DNA from: Blastomussa wellsi
Taxonomy: Eukaryota > Cnidaria > Anthozoa > Scleractinia > Plerogyridae
Assembly: GCA_947652115.1 (NCBI GenBank)
Contig: OX393562.1
Coordinates: 30,435,931-30,499,930, forward strand
DNA: 64,000 bases
Direction: 5' to 3'
In this document: one piece after another, positions 15,577-25,519 of the stretch
How the letters are laid out: every line of letters begins with the position of its first letter
How positions within the stretch are numbered: position 1 is the first letter of the stretch
Position numbers and translations under genes: made by a program
The notes under the pieces: generated by a model
Databases searched by the model: none
What the model saw: the letters and a program-made list of their open reading frames with translations, nothing else
Told to the model about the DNA's origin: nothing

Positions 15577-18439
15577 AACCCGTCCGTCATTTTACTAATA
15601 AGCCCAAGTGTCAAAACATATACACGATAGAAATATACCTTGATGCATGACACATCAGCATTGTTAAGAGATAATATTTTCCGAATACTGAACCAGTAAA
15701 AGATGCAACCATGGTCACATGAGGTGTAGATTGGCAAAAATCGAACGGCTTCGACCGACCGTCGGATCCTACATCATATTGGCTTAAATAAAACTGCACT
15801 GTGCCCGTTCATATCGCTATCAAGTTTTGAGAATTTTGTTATCGATCTTCCCTTACGCACCTTCCCGTCAGTTTTCACGTCAAACTGCAAAGGTACCATA
15901 TCCCGTCCATCCCAGTTGAATTCAGTCTGCGTCAACCTATACAACAGCCGGGTATAACAGTTGATGATGTACCCTTGCAAACATCCTCTCCATGCTCTTA
16001 GAAGAACTCCAGTTTCGAGCCAATTTTTCGCTGTTTGGAGAACTGACAACGCCCATCGGAATTCCACTGTTGCGTGAACGCCCGCGCAAAAACTTGAACC
16101 ACATTCAACCTTTTCGTAGTCACAAGACGCCCATTCATTTTCTCTTTTTATTCCACGTAATTAAAACCAGTTCAATTTGCGCCGAGACAGTGGAAGTCAC
16201 CTTTAGCGTACGTAAAATTCTTCGACGGATGATGGTAAGAGCTTTCAGACGCGGGTCTAGCCTTCATGGAAATCAAGGAAGATTCCTCGTCTTGATGAAT
16301 TATCCTTTTGCGCCTGTCTTGCATCAATATCTACTGCAGATACCTAGACTGCCTAGATATCTTTATGCACCCAGACTGATTGTTCGTCTCGGCCGATTTC
16401 ATCTCTTATAGCCTGGGTTTATTGTCCAAGAATCACTAGAGCTGATAGTTCAATTAATCATGTTTTTACGAAAGGTCGGCGGCCCAAGAAAATATCCCCC
16501 AAATTCGTTCAGGCGGATTGTTTCTTTTAAACATAAAGCGGCAATTCGCATTTAGGAAAAAAACAGATTTTTTAAAGGCACTGATCATGACGAAGAAAAT
16601 AAAACTCAAACGATGAAAGCACAACTGGGCGTGAATCTAACTGTCTTTGCGTGCAAATAGAGGAAATGTCTGGACGGTTTGCGTCTGCAGAAAAAGTTGA
16701 GCCATTCTTTTGCGGCCGACGTAAGACCTTGACATATTTTCTCTTCTTTCACGTAAGGCCAGTTAATTTCGTGTACATGAAATCAGTTACCAAGAAAAAA
16801 ATCCCGCTCCAACTCGAAGGCGAACAATCTTTTAGAATATTGATCTGGTGGGATATTGTTAATAGAAAGTTTTCAGTTCGTACATCATTACATCTTTAGA
16901 TTCATGATGAATCTAAAGTGCGCCCTTTAACTGTGCCCTATAAGAAAAGCAGCCAGTCGACAACAGCGTTGGAAAAGTTGGAAAGTCAGGTAAGATTGAT
17001 CAAACTGAACATTAGAAAAGAAAAGTTTAACAAACTGTACCTCTTACAAAAACCGTCAGATTGACATTTGCTATGTTGAGTCTTCGAGCTTTTAGGCCAA
17101 GTGAAGAACTCTGAATACTTAGACCACTGACGTCCTAGGTTGAAGTTTGTGTTTCATTTGAACCGATCGGCTTATGTAACCGGCTGCGCGTGTATCAGCA
17201 GAGCAATTCCTTTTCAGCACAATACACGGCTCAAAGAATGCTTTTAGAGAATTGATGAAAACGCTGCCGAGTCTGAATCTCATTATTGGTTTCCGTCAAC
17301 ACAATGTCTCGTTTTGCGTGTTATTTGCACTGGTGATAGAAAATGACGCTGCATACCAAAATGTGTAAGAAGAGAATCTACGTTTTCTATGTTGAAATAT
17401 TTTGTGATACACTTCACTCTGCCACTGATGGCATTTATGACAAAAGTCATTGATGAAAATATAACCTTATTTAATAAAAGCTATTCATATAAAGTACAGA
17501 GTGTACAATAAAGGTCGGGCTTAAGATAAACGCTTCCAGCTTTTATCACCACCAGTCTGGCAGTTAGAACTCAACCACCAGAAAACACAAAAAAAATAAA
17601 AAAAAAATGCCAAACAATACGGAATCCGATTACGGCGTGTCAGCTGTAAGCCTGAAAGTTTATTTAGAAAACTACTTTCCCCTCAATTTCTTCTACAGGG
17701 GAGCACTGCCCCAAAGTTCACAGCCCCACAAAAACGAATAGACGTCATTTTGCAAGGGCCTGTCCTGAAATCGACCATAAATTTCCTCATCACAAATTAC
17801 GTGTAGAGGCGACACCCATTTTCGATGCCAGCAAAAGTTTTCGTTTATCCTTATGGGAAAACTGATTTTGAACAGATAAGTTAATACGATTTTAAAATGA
17901 AAAAAGTAATCTTAATTGATTTGTGATTAAAAGGATAGTATTGGGTGTTGGAACTTGTCAAATTCTAAAAATGGTAACAAAATGGTAGAAAATTCAAAAT
18001 TCAGACATTCATTCCTGTCATTCATATGTTAGCGAACAAACCTTTTGGAATATTTTTTTGACATTTTAAGTTGCCTCACTTGTTTCAAAACCTTCATTAT
18101 TATACTCAGAGGATATTGCAGATTTTATGTGAAATGTAAAAAAGGCATAAGGTTGTTTGGATTAACGATGTATGTTATGTGGCAAATGTGAGATAGATCG
18201 GGTAGAAAATATAAACGTAGTTCTGCATGTTGCTGGCGACAAATATTTACCACTTATCCTGAATGCAAAGCTGCGTCCAAACAACGAGGCTAGCGTATGC
18301 ACAGCCAGTTCACAGATGTACTCCAAAGGAAGCAAAACTAAGCGAGTGAAATTTCCTCAGTACCAAATGTTTCCTGTAGTATACAGTTTATAAAAATAGA
18401 TCCATCCGCACCGCAATGCTGTTTATGAAAATTTCCTCC

Positions 18440-18830
18440 CAGCTGCTTTTTTCAATAACGACGAAGAAAGCAGGCTGTGAACCTTTCGTGGCCGAATTTT
18501 CTCAATAACAAGAAAAAAATTTCCTTGTAAAAACTGAGACAGGACTTTTCAAGCCTGTCGTATTTTGCCAGGCGAGTACCTGCCGGGAAAAATCCTCAGT
18601 CCGCTTTTCCAGCAACGATAAAGAAACTGATGCCATTTTTGTGGCGAACTTCCTTAACAAGAGAAGTTTTCCTTGGAAACGACAGGGCTGTCTCGTAGGC
18701 TAAGTGTTGTATTTTTCCAGGCGCGAACGTGCAGAGAAAAAAAATCCTTTCGCTTTTCCGTTGAGGAAAGCTTTCCCTAAAAAAGTCAAGGTTTTTCTGG
18801 CCTGTTGTATATGTTGCCAGGTGCATGCCT
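18440..18830 (+). repeat. Diverged tandem repeat, about 155-bp unit, three copies
   Basis: Units start near 18447, 18604 and 18754. The third is shortened. Shared blocks in order: CTTTTCCAGCAACGA, CTTCCTTAACAAGA, TTTTCCTTGGAAACGACAGG, GTTGTATTTTTCCAGG and a GTGCAGAGAAAAAATCC-like tail. No coding signal. Confidence 0.6.
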
Positions 18831-18849
18831 TCCTCAATTAAAGCACGAA

Positions 18850-19900
18850 AGCGGGAGATTTTTTAGCTTTTTCCTAAAACAATTTTTTTCATAGAACGGG
18901 TTACCTAGCTCGGCTGATCGATACAGCAGTAATCTAACTGTAGAGCTATTATGGACTTTTTGAAAGCCCTACTTACAAGCTTATTATTCGATCAACAGCG
19001 GAGTACAAGATCAGCTTTACAGTCTTCAAAACCGATCGATATCTTTTAGAGAAGAAAGCGGGACATGATGCTATTTTAGCACGAAACGCTGACAAAAGCG
19101 TCCATTACTGAAAAAGCGTCCATGCCCCGCTGATGTAGAAACCGTGTTTGCAAATTCTGTGCCAAAAGCAACAGTCAATTGGCCACCTTTTGAATTTCTA
19201 TGAGTTCTACCGAGAATTTAAGATATGTTTTCAACCAATATGTTGCTAGTACTTTAGGTTTCTAGTTCTCCAGGTTCTCACTGTATGTTTGTTACTCATG
19301 TAGGTTAGTTTTGCTTCTTAATATACGAAAAAAGTAAGAAAGTGTTTTTTCATCTTAGCCTCAAATTAGACTTCATGCAGCAAGCCCACAAAATCGTTCC
19401 CATACAAAATGACATCGTTCCCAAACGCGAACATGAGTAACTTGTACATGCGCACTAAAAGAAGTATGAATAATAAATTACATTAATAAAAGTTTACACG
19501 AAAACGCAACATTATTTTTTGGTAGCATAAATTCCATTCTTTTTTTGTAAATAACATTGACTTACCCTGTTGCTATGTAATTATTTTGTTGATTTCCTCC
19601 TTCGGTATGCCGGCTTCCTGGTTGGGAAATGTTGTTAAAATGCTCTCAGTGCCTTTTTAATTTATGAAAACGTTTGACGCGGACAGAGATTTATTTTCCA
19701 CCGAAACTCCGCCCTGACGCAAGTAGGCCCACTCCGGAGAGATGGCCGTTTGAAATAAGAATGATTTGTATAAGGAAGACAAGACTTGTTATATAATTGT
19801 ACCTTCAACTGAAATTCAGTTTGGATTAGTTTTCTATTACATAAAAATGTACACGTGATACCCGTCAAAAAACTGCGAACAAGCGAAAAAAAAACTGCTC
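18850..19900. other. No feature recognised
   Basis: AT-rich sequence. A minus-strand open frame at 19662-19991 overlaps the inverted-repeat element at 19910-20121 and shows no known domain. Confidence 0.4.
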
Positions 19901-19909
19901 TAATAGGCC

Positions 19910-20121
19910 ATTTCCGAGTTCTCTTTTCCCTCTGTTTCAAAACGAGTCTAAGTACGTAACTATTCATAATGAAGGTGCAAGTGAAACACATTTTCCCTCT
20001 GTTTCAAAACGAGTCTAAGTACGTAACTATTCATAATGAAGGTGCAAGTGAAACACATTTTCGCACTTTGACTCGTTTTGAAAATGAGGCACAAGAGAAC
20101 TCGGAAATGGCCTATCGGCTA
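19910..20121. mobile_element. Inverted-repeat element with internal 67-bp tandem duplication
   Basis: The ends TAGGCCATTTCCGAGTTCTC and GAGAACTCGGAAATGGCCTA are perfect inverted repeats of 20 bp. Inside, a 67-bp unit beginning TTTTCCCTCTGTTTCAAAAC is repeated in tandem (starting at 19924 and 19991), apparently without mismatch. A third, inverted match to the unit lies near the right end. The exact duplication suggests a recent event. Confidence 0.8.
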
Positions 20122-20799
20122 TCAAACGTTCCATGTGATTTGGCCTGGGGCTAATCAGTCGGGCGGGGATACACGTGAATTTCGCAATTCAAACATGCTT
20201 TTCCAAATAGCTTTACTATAAATTGCCACGTGACCAATTGCAAAAAAGGCCTATTCTGTGCCTCGTTGGACCCTGGCCCGAGGGAATTGTTTGGCAAGAT
20301 GATCTGGGCGATTTAAAAATGGATCAACCGTTAGTGGCTTTAGACAAGATATGGTCCCAGAGCCAATGGGATTTTACTGAGGAAGCAATTGTTATTGTAT
20401 AATTTGTTGTGGATATTTCCTAATGCCAAATGGTTTTCTTGTCAGTGCCAAGGTGCAATATTGAATGTATTAAATTCAACGCTTATAGTTTTTTTATTGC
20501 CTCGTTTCCTTTTGGTTTTAGTAGTTCGTTCACTTTTGGAAGTACTGGCAGGTTAAAGTTATTTCTTATGAGTTTTGCTGGCCTTATGATTAGACAGTAG
20601 TTGGGTCCATTGTATAGAGTTCTTATGTAAGGCACTTCAGTACTCTCAGAGTGACAGGCCATTAATAAATCCCCCCTCCCCCCCTAAAAGGGGGAAATGC
20701 TGGGGAGTACCCTAAAATATCAATTCTAGAATTCCAGTCAATGGAAGTGCTGATACACAGACTACTTGAACAATATGATGACGAAATTCATAAAATAAT

Positions 20800-20985
20800 A
20801 ACATTGGAAATACGATCAAAAACTGACCCCACGCAAGAGCATCCCAGGCAGCGAACTTTTTTAGTGTCCATAGATCTACTAATTTTAACTTCGAATTTGA
20901 AGTTTAAAACTACATCAAATCGTCAATATTACTTATTTCTCCCAAGCATCCCCCATAACAAACCGCAATTTATCAATAGACCAAC
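20800..20985 (+). repeat. Dispersed repeat, related to 14375-14590
   Basis: Second copy of the family described at 14375-14590. It is directly followed by the miniature element at 20972-21107. Confidence 0.5.
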
Positions 20986-21107
20986 TTCCGATATATTGAA
21001 ATTCTAAATAAAAAAATATTTATTCATTCCTAAGCCTCGATGCAAAATCTTTTGTTTGATTCGCCGAAGCCTCGGCCAATATAAATATACCGGAATTGAT
21101 CTATTGA
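20972..21107. mobile_element. Miniature inverted-repeat element (family of 8651-8811)
   Basis: Left end CAATAGACCAACTTCCGATA and right end TACCGGAATTGATCTATTG are inverted repeats. The core GCAAAATCTTTTGTTTGATT is shared with the copy at 8651-8811. Confidence 0.65.
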
Positions 21108-21339
21108 AAACACCCATATTATGAGTTGAGTTTCTGTGTTGCCTTACCAGTAGTTTGCAACAGCATCTTTACTTGAGATTTCAAATTTATGGCCTGATAT
21201 TTTTGGTTATGGGTGATTTTTCACACTCGTCCAATTAATTTCTCCCTTCTCTTTAAATTGAATTATCGAAGAAAATTTCTTCGGATAAAAAAACCAAAGG
21301 AAATCGATGGGATAGCAACACAAAAACACGTTTTCTTGA

Positions 21340-21845
21340 TAAAACTTACGCATAGCACACAGCAAAATGGGAAAAATAAAAGCTTACAGACCAAAACGAA
21401 ACCCGACGGGAGAGAACAGCACAAATCAGATGTTTCTGACGCAAAATACGCAAACTATCACAGCAAAACATTAGCGAACAAATCAAAAGGGAGACTAGAG
21501 GAAACCAGGACTATACAAGTTAACCCGCTGTTTGTGAGACAAAGTACACACAAAGCAGACTGTCAGGAAATAAAAGCGTAGGAAAACCCTTTGTTTGTGA
21601 AAGTACGCAAAGTACACAGAAAAACAAAAGCGTACAAACCAAAAGGCAGTCGAGGGGAAAACATTACCCTTTACCCGCTGTTTGTAAGACAAAGAACACA
21701 AAGCACGCTGTTAGGAAATAAAAATAAAGGCGTGCAAACTAAAAGGAAGTTGAGGGGCGAGAAAGACACTAACCGCCTTAGTTGGTGAAGCAAAGGACGC
21801 AAAGCACACAGCAAACTATAAAAAGCGTACAAACCAAATAGGAAT
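21340..21845 (+). repeat. Diverged tandem array, about 100-120-bp unit
   Basis: Four to five diverged units repeat in order: RCAAAGYACACAGCAAA, ATAAAAGCGTACAAACCAAA, a purine-rich AGGSAGTCGAGGGGAAAA block and CCCGCTGTTTGTRAGAC. Plus-strand frames read Lys/Arg/Thr-rich repeats but contain stops; minus-strand frames read Phe/Leu-rich. Neither looks like a maintained protein. Confidence 0.55.
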
Positions 21846-21869
21846 CGAGTAGCCCTCGACAGCACCCTT

Positions 21870-22210
21870 GTACCCAGGGTCGCTCGGGAAACGAGCGATC
21901 CTGGAAAGTGGAACATGGACTCTGTGGACGAGATTGAAGCCTGAGCGAGCCTGAGCCTAGCCTCCTAAGTGTAATGCAATCCCCTAATAACGCCTGCGCA
22001 GTAGACTAGCCTAAGCCTAACCTGCGATCAGGCGAATTTTTTTGGACGTTTTTTTCAGATGATGAAGAAACCCGAGATGACAAGTAGGGAGGGAGGGCAT
22101 GATCACAGGTTAGCCTGAGCCTGACCCACATTCTCGTCCCCAGAGGCTGCAATCCTTTTGGATCCTTTTTGCGATCCTTACTTCTGGGAAGGTCCAACAC
22201 CGAAGTCCTT
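21870..22210. other. CCTGAGCCTAGCC-rich repeat fragment
   Basis: Contains GAGCCTGAGCCTAGCC-like motifs and a segment CATTCTCGTCCCCAGAGGCTGC followed by ATCCTTTTGGATCC. That segment resembles one end of the inverted-repeat element at 51861-52091. Probably a decayed relative. No gene. Confidence 0.4.
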
Positions 22211-22333
22211 TCATGTTCAATTTCACTGAAAACATCAGGGTTTTTAAATGTTTATAATTGTCAGTTTTATGGTGCTTAATTTTACGATCTTGTAATTAAT
22301 GCGCACTTGATCATTGCTTGGAAAGCGCACAAT

Positions 22334-22658
22334 GGAGTACCGAAGTGATGATGTCATTAAACTAAATTTATGAAATTATGGGATTTGCTGAGATATGATG
22401 AATAATGCCTACATGCCAAAACTTAGTATCTTATTTCAATTCAATTTGAAGGTGAGATATTGACCCTTTCATGTTTCAGTGACTCCATACAAATCCTTGT
22501 AATTTTGTTTTGGTTCTAGTTGCTGAAACATGATAGGGCCAATAAGATGCTGATTTTTGGCAAGTGGGCATTCTTCATCATGTACCTTCCAAAGATCTTA
22601 ATGAATCCCATAATTTTAAAAATTTGAATATTTGTGATGTCACAGTTCGGTACTCTAT
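22334..22658. mobile_element. Near-complete palindrome, about 325 bp (foldback element)
   Basis: GAGTACCGAAGTGATGATGTC on the left is mirrored by TGTGATGTCACAGTTCGGTACTC on the right. The mirror continues inward through TATGAAATTATGGGAT/ATCCCATAATTTTA, GATGAATAATGCC/GGCATTCTTCATC and CCTTTCATGTTTCAG/CTGAAACATGATAGG, to a short centre near 22490-22530. Arms are diverged. Non-coding. Confidence 0.75.
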
Positions 22659-22787
22659 TATTAAAGTATTATTATTGTTTCACTAGAAGAGCCATCACCG
22701 AATCAAGATAGGCGGAGATGTTGGAAGTTGGGCAGCTACAAGCTGAAACAATTGGACATCCAGGATTACCTAGCCACGCAGGCGTTA

Positions 22788-23130
22788 TCAGGGAATTGCA
22801 TTACACTTATGACGCCTGCAAGAGAGGCTAAGGATTACCAGCCTTATGAATTTTAAGTAGCATGTAGAAGTTCTGGGATGTTTGACTGTAAGATTTTTAG
22901 CTTGCGGAGGCAACTCATAGGTGCTTATGGCTGGACTTATAGCATTGGTGACTTCTTTGTGCTGCACTTGTGTCACATCTTGATCAATTTGATGGTAAAA
23001 ACGATCATCGGACAGCTGCTTGTTTGCCTTCTCCAAATACAAGTCTTGATCCCAGACCACAACCGCTCCACCATTATCTACTGGCTTGATAACAATGCCT
23101 GTGATTTAGAAGTGAATTAAGTGCATTTAG
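22788..23130 (-). pseudogene. Broken Penelope-like reverse transcriptase fragment
   Basis: Minus-strand translation gives GIVIKPVDNGG followed by AVVVWDQDLYLEKANKQLSD, then SDDRFYHQIDQD and ELPPQAKNLTVKHPRTS. The K-P-x-D-x-G-G-A-V-V-V-W opening and the P-x-T/R-x-FYL region are typical of the first RT block of Penelope-like (and related) elements. The frame then breaks where the PKIHK segment should follow, and the catalytic YxDD region is missing. Upstream sequence to about 23260 may be further decayed sequence of the same element. A dead fragment, oriented like the DIRS element beside it but unrelated to it. Confidence 0.65.
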
Positions 23131-23713
23131 CTCCTCCTGTGTGACTTTGGTTACTAATGCATTTTCGGAAATCGAGTTTGCCCAATTTCTGTTTGGCAAC
23201 GTTGGATTTAGGGAAGAAATCTTAGGTAGTCACTGAAAGAGATCGACAAGAGGGACCTTCCTGACCATGAACAACAAGAAACGCGCAATCATTGGAGCCT
23301 CTGTGGGTAGTCGATTCAGTGACTACCAGAAACTTGCTTGGGTGGTATGTATGCAACCAACTGTACATCACTTGACGTGACGCGAGTTGCACATGCTGCT
23401 ATTCGCAGTGTGGAGGTAACCATTGCTTGCAAGGTAGATAAGTGGTTAAGTCGCAATAAGCAAGAAACTTCGCAACCGCTTTCTGAAAAGTATACGTCTT
23501 GAATAAATGTCTGTTTCTGCTCTTTGTGCAGTAATCAATATTTTTATCTTGATTTTGTACACAAAACGACGTACTTGGTGGTCGATGAGAAGTCCCAGGG
23601 ATGGGGAATTGTCTGTTTCTGTGTGCCCGGGGATGGGGAATAGAGTGCTAAATAAGGAAAATGGCAAATGCATGGGTGCGCGGATAATAGGTAGAATAGG
23701 CCACTTTCGCTAT

Positions 23714-23817
23714 ATCAGCTTGGTAGCGAGGCCTGGAGGACACAAACAAAGACAATGAAAAATGCATGTTTATTAATTTCTTTTGTTTGTGTCCTCTAGG
23801 CCTCGCTATCAAGCTGA
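23714..23817. repeat. Hairpin at the left end of the DIRS-like element
   Basis: Arms 23714-23750 and 23782-23817 pair almost perfectly (AGCGAGGCCTGGAGGACACA against TGTGTCCTCTAGGCCTCGCT) around a 31-bp AT-rich loop. Either a separate miniature transposon or part of the element end. Confidence 0.75.
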
Positions 23818-23826
23818 ATTTTAATT

Positions 23827-24082
23827 GTAAAATTAAACGAAACTTACCGTAAGTTGAAGTTTGATTGAGATTCTACGAAGTCATTGGTCTGGAGCTAAGG
23901 AGTCAGGTGAGATATGCGCGCGAAACCAGAGCGGTCACACTTTAAAGGCGAATGATCAGGACTGTTGTAATAATAGGGTGGGTAGCCCAGATGGGAGGGC
24001 ACCTGACTCCTTAGCTCCAGACCAATGACTTCGTAGAATCTCAATCAAACTTCAACTTACGGTAAGTTTCGTTTAATTTTAC
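23827..24082. repeat. 83-bp-arm palindrome at the DIRS-like left end
   Basis: Arms 23827-23909 and 24000-24082 are complementary, by eye without mismatch, separated by 90 bp. The left arm includes GAGATTCTACGAAGTCATTGG, a diverged form of the terminal repeat. The spacer holds ATATGCGCGCGAAACCAGAG, which matches the complement of the element's right terminus. Confidence 0.8.
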
Positions 24083-24289
24083 AATTCTACTTCGTCATTG
24101 GTCAATGTCGCTAAGGAGTCACGTGAGACTTTAAAGCGTCATGATCATGAGCAGAAACCATGAACATCAATAAAATTTAATGCAAAATAGCAACAACAGG
24201 GTGCTGAACAAAGCACATATCACTTAGAAATATCTTCCAGTGAGTAACAGTAACAATATGAACAAGTCTGGTCAATCATGTAAGAAGTA

Positions 24290-25519
24290 TTAACAGCTGT
24301 CATGCAAAAGTTCATGCCCAAAATTTTTGGCAGTGTCTTGGATAGGCTTATTGTAAAATCGAGCAAAGGTGCTCTCACTACTCCAACCTGCTGTAGACAA
24401 GATAGTGTCAATAGGGACCAGTTTTTCCTTTGCAGCTGAAGTTGCAGCTGCTCTTGTGCTGTGAGCTTTATACACACTAGTGTCAATTCCTGCTTTGGTC
24501 ATGACATTCTTGAGCCACCGAGCAATGGTGTTAGTTGACACCGGTTTGTGAGGTTTCTGATGGCCAATCAGCAACTGGTCAGCGTCACCTCTTAGTTGAG
24601 ATGTCCTGTCAATATAGGCTTGTAGATGACGTACAACACACAGGTTCTTGTCAGGCTCGTATGCCAAAAACTCAATTCGACCCAGATGCTTACCTGGCCG
24701 AGTGGTCTTCAGAGGGGTGTCAATCGTAAATACACATTTGTCTGCAGTTAAGGCCATTGAGGTTAGAGTGAGGGCCTTCAGTGTCTGTACTCTCTGGCCA
24801 GACAAGAGAGCAAGTAACATGGTTAGCTTCCAAGACATGTCTCTAAGACTCAATTCCACTCCAAGATTCCAGGTGGCAAGTACCTTTAGGACAGAGTTGA
24901 CGTCCCATATTTCTTTGTATCGTGGAAGGGAAGGCCTAGTTTCAAAAGCGCCTTTAACAAACCTGGTAACAAGCGGATGGCTGCCAAAGTGAACACCCCC
25001 TGGAAGCACAATAAGTGATGACAGGGCACTACGTGCAGTGTTTATACAGCTGTACCCTACACCAGTAGTAAATAGTTCTCCAAGGAAATTTATACCATCC
25101 TGTAAAGTGGCCTGAAGGGGATTAATGTTCCGTCGACTGCAGAATGATTCCCACTTCTTGTGGTAAATTCGGTACTGAGTTGTGGTGCCTGATCTCCAGG
25201 ACTGCAAGATGATCCTTGAAGCTTCTGTCGAAATTCCTTGGCTTTCAAGAGATCTCCAGACAAGTGACACATCAGCAGCTCCAGTTTTGGATACAGAGGG
25301 TGAATCATTTCTGGGCTGCTTGGGAGAAACAGCAACCTCTTTCTGCAGGGTAGTAGTACTGGATTGTCGATCAGCATTCTCATCAAGACAGGCCACCATG
25401 TTTGGGTTGGCCATTTTGGAACAATGATAATTCCTTGAACCCTCTCCCATTGAATCTTTTGCAATACTCTGCTGATAAGAGAAAATGGAGGGAACATATA
25501 AGGCACATATTGCTTCCAT
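24290..25519 (-). CDS. DIRS-type tyrosine recombinase
   Basis: A 409-residue frame; the true start may lie internally because the first 80 residues overlap the RT frame. Catalytic signature: R243 (LLSGQRVQTLKAL), HSTRAAA with H353 and R356, and W379 with nucleophile Y389 (AGWSSESTFARFYNK). An N-terminal core-binding region with a helix-rich SAM-like pattern lies around 85-200. It would resolve and integrate circular element DNA. The frame is intact although the RT upstream is frameshifted. Confidence 0.85.
   Translation of the reverse strand: MEAICALYVPSIFSYQQSIAKDSMGEGSRNYHCSKMANPNMVACLDENADRQSSTTTLQKEVAVSPKQPRNDSPSVSKTGAADVSLVWRSLESQGISTEASRIILQSWRSGTTTQYRIYHKKWESFCSRRNINPLQATLQDGINFLGELFTTGVGYSCINTARSALSSLIVLPGGVHFGSHPLVTRFVKGAFETRPSLPRYKEIWDVNSVLKVLATWNLGVELSLRDMSWKLTMLLALLSGQRVQTLKALTLTSMALTADKCVFTIDTPLKTTRPGKHLGRIEFLAYEPDKNLCVVRHLQAYIDRTSQLRGDADQLLIGHQKPHKPVSTNTIARWLKNVMTKAGIDTSVYKAHSTRAAATSAAKEKLVPIDTILSTAGWSSESTFARFYNKPIQDTAKNFGHELLHDSC

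Larger units (their letters stand above)
13100..18430. other. Gene-poor region, repeats only
   Basis: No conserved protein motif was found on either strand. Open frames of up to 139 residues (for example 15992-16411 plus and 15774-16067 minus) lack recognisable domains and overlap one another in opposite directions. Contents seen: a triple TGTCCGATTACAR motif at 13617-13664, a dispersed repeat at 14375-14590, a GATGAC/TCATCA microsatellite at 15471-15576, and a small palindrome TTTAGATTCATGATGAATCT near 16896. Confidence 0.5.

Noticed and set aside
15774..16411. Overlapping frames of 97 (minus) and 139 (plus) residues
   Set aside because: No recognisable domain, opposing directions over the same bases, and no splice-linked partner exon.
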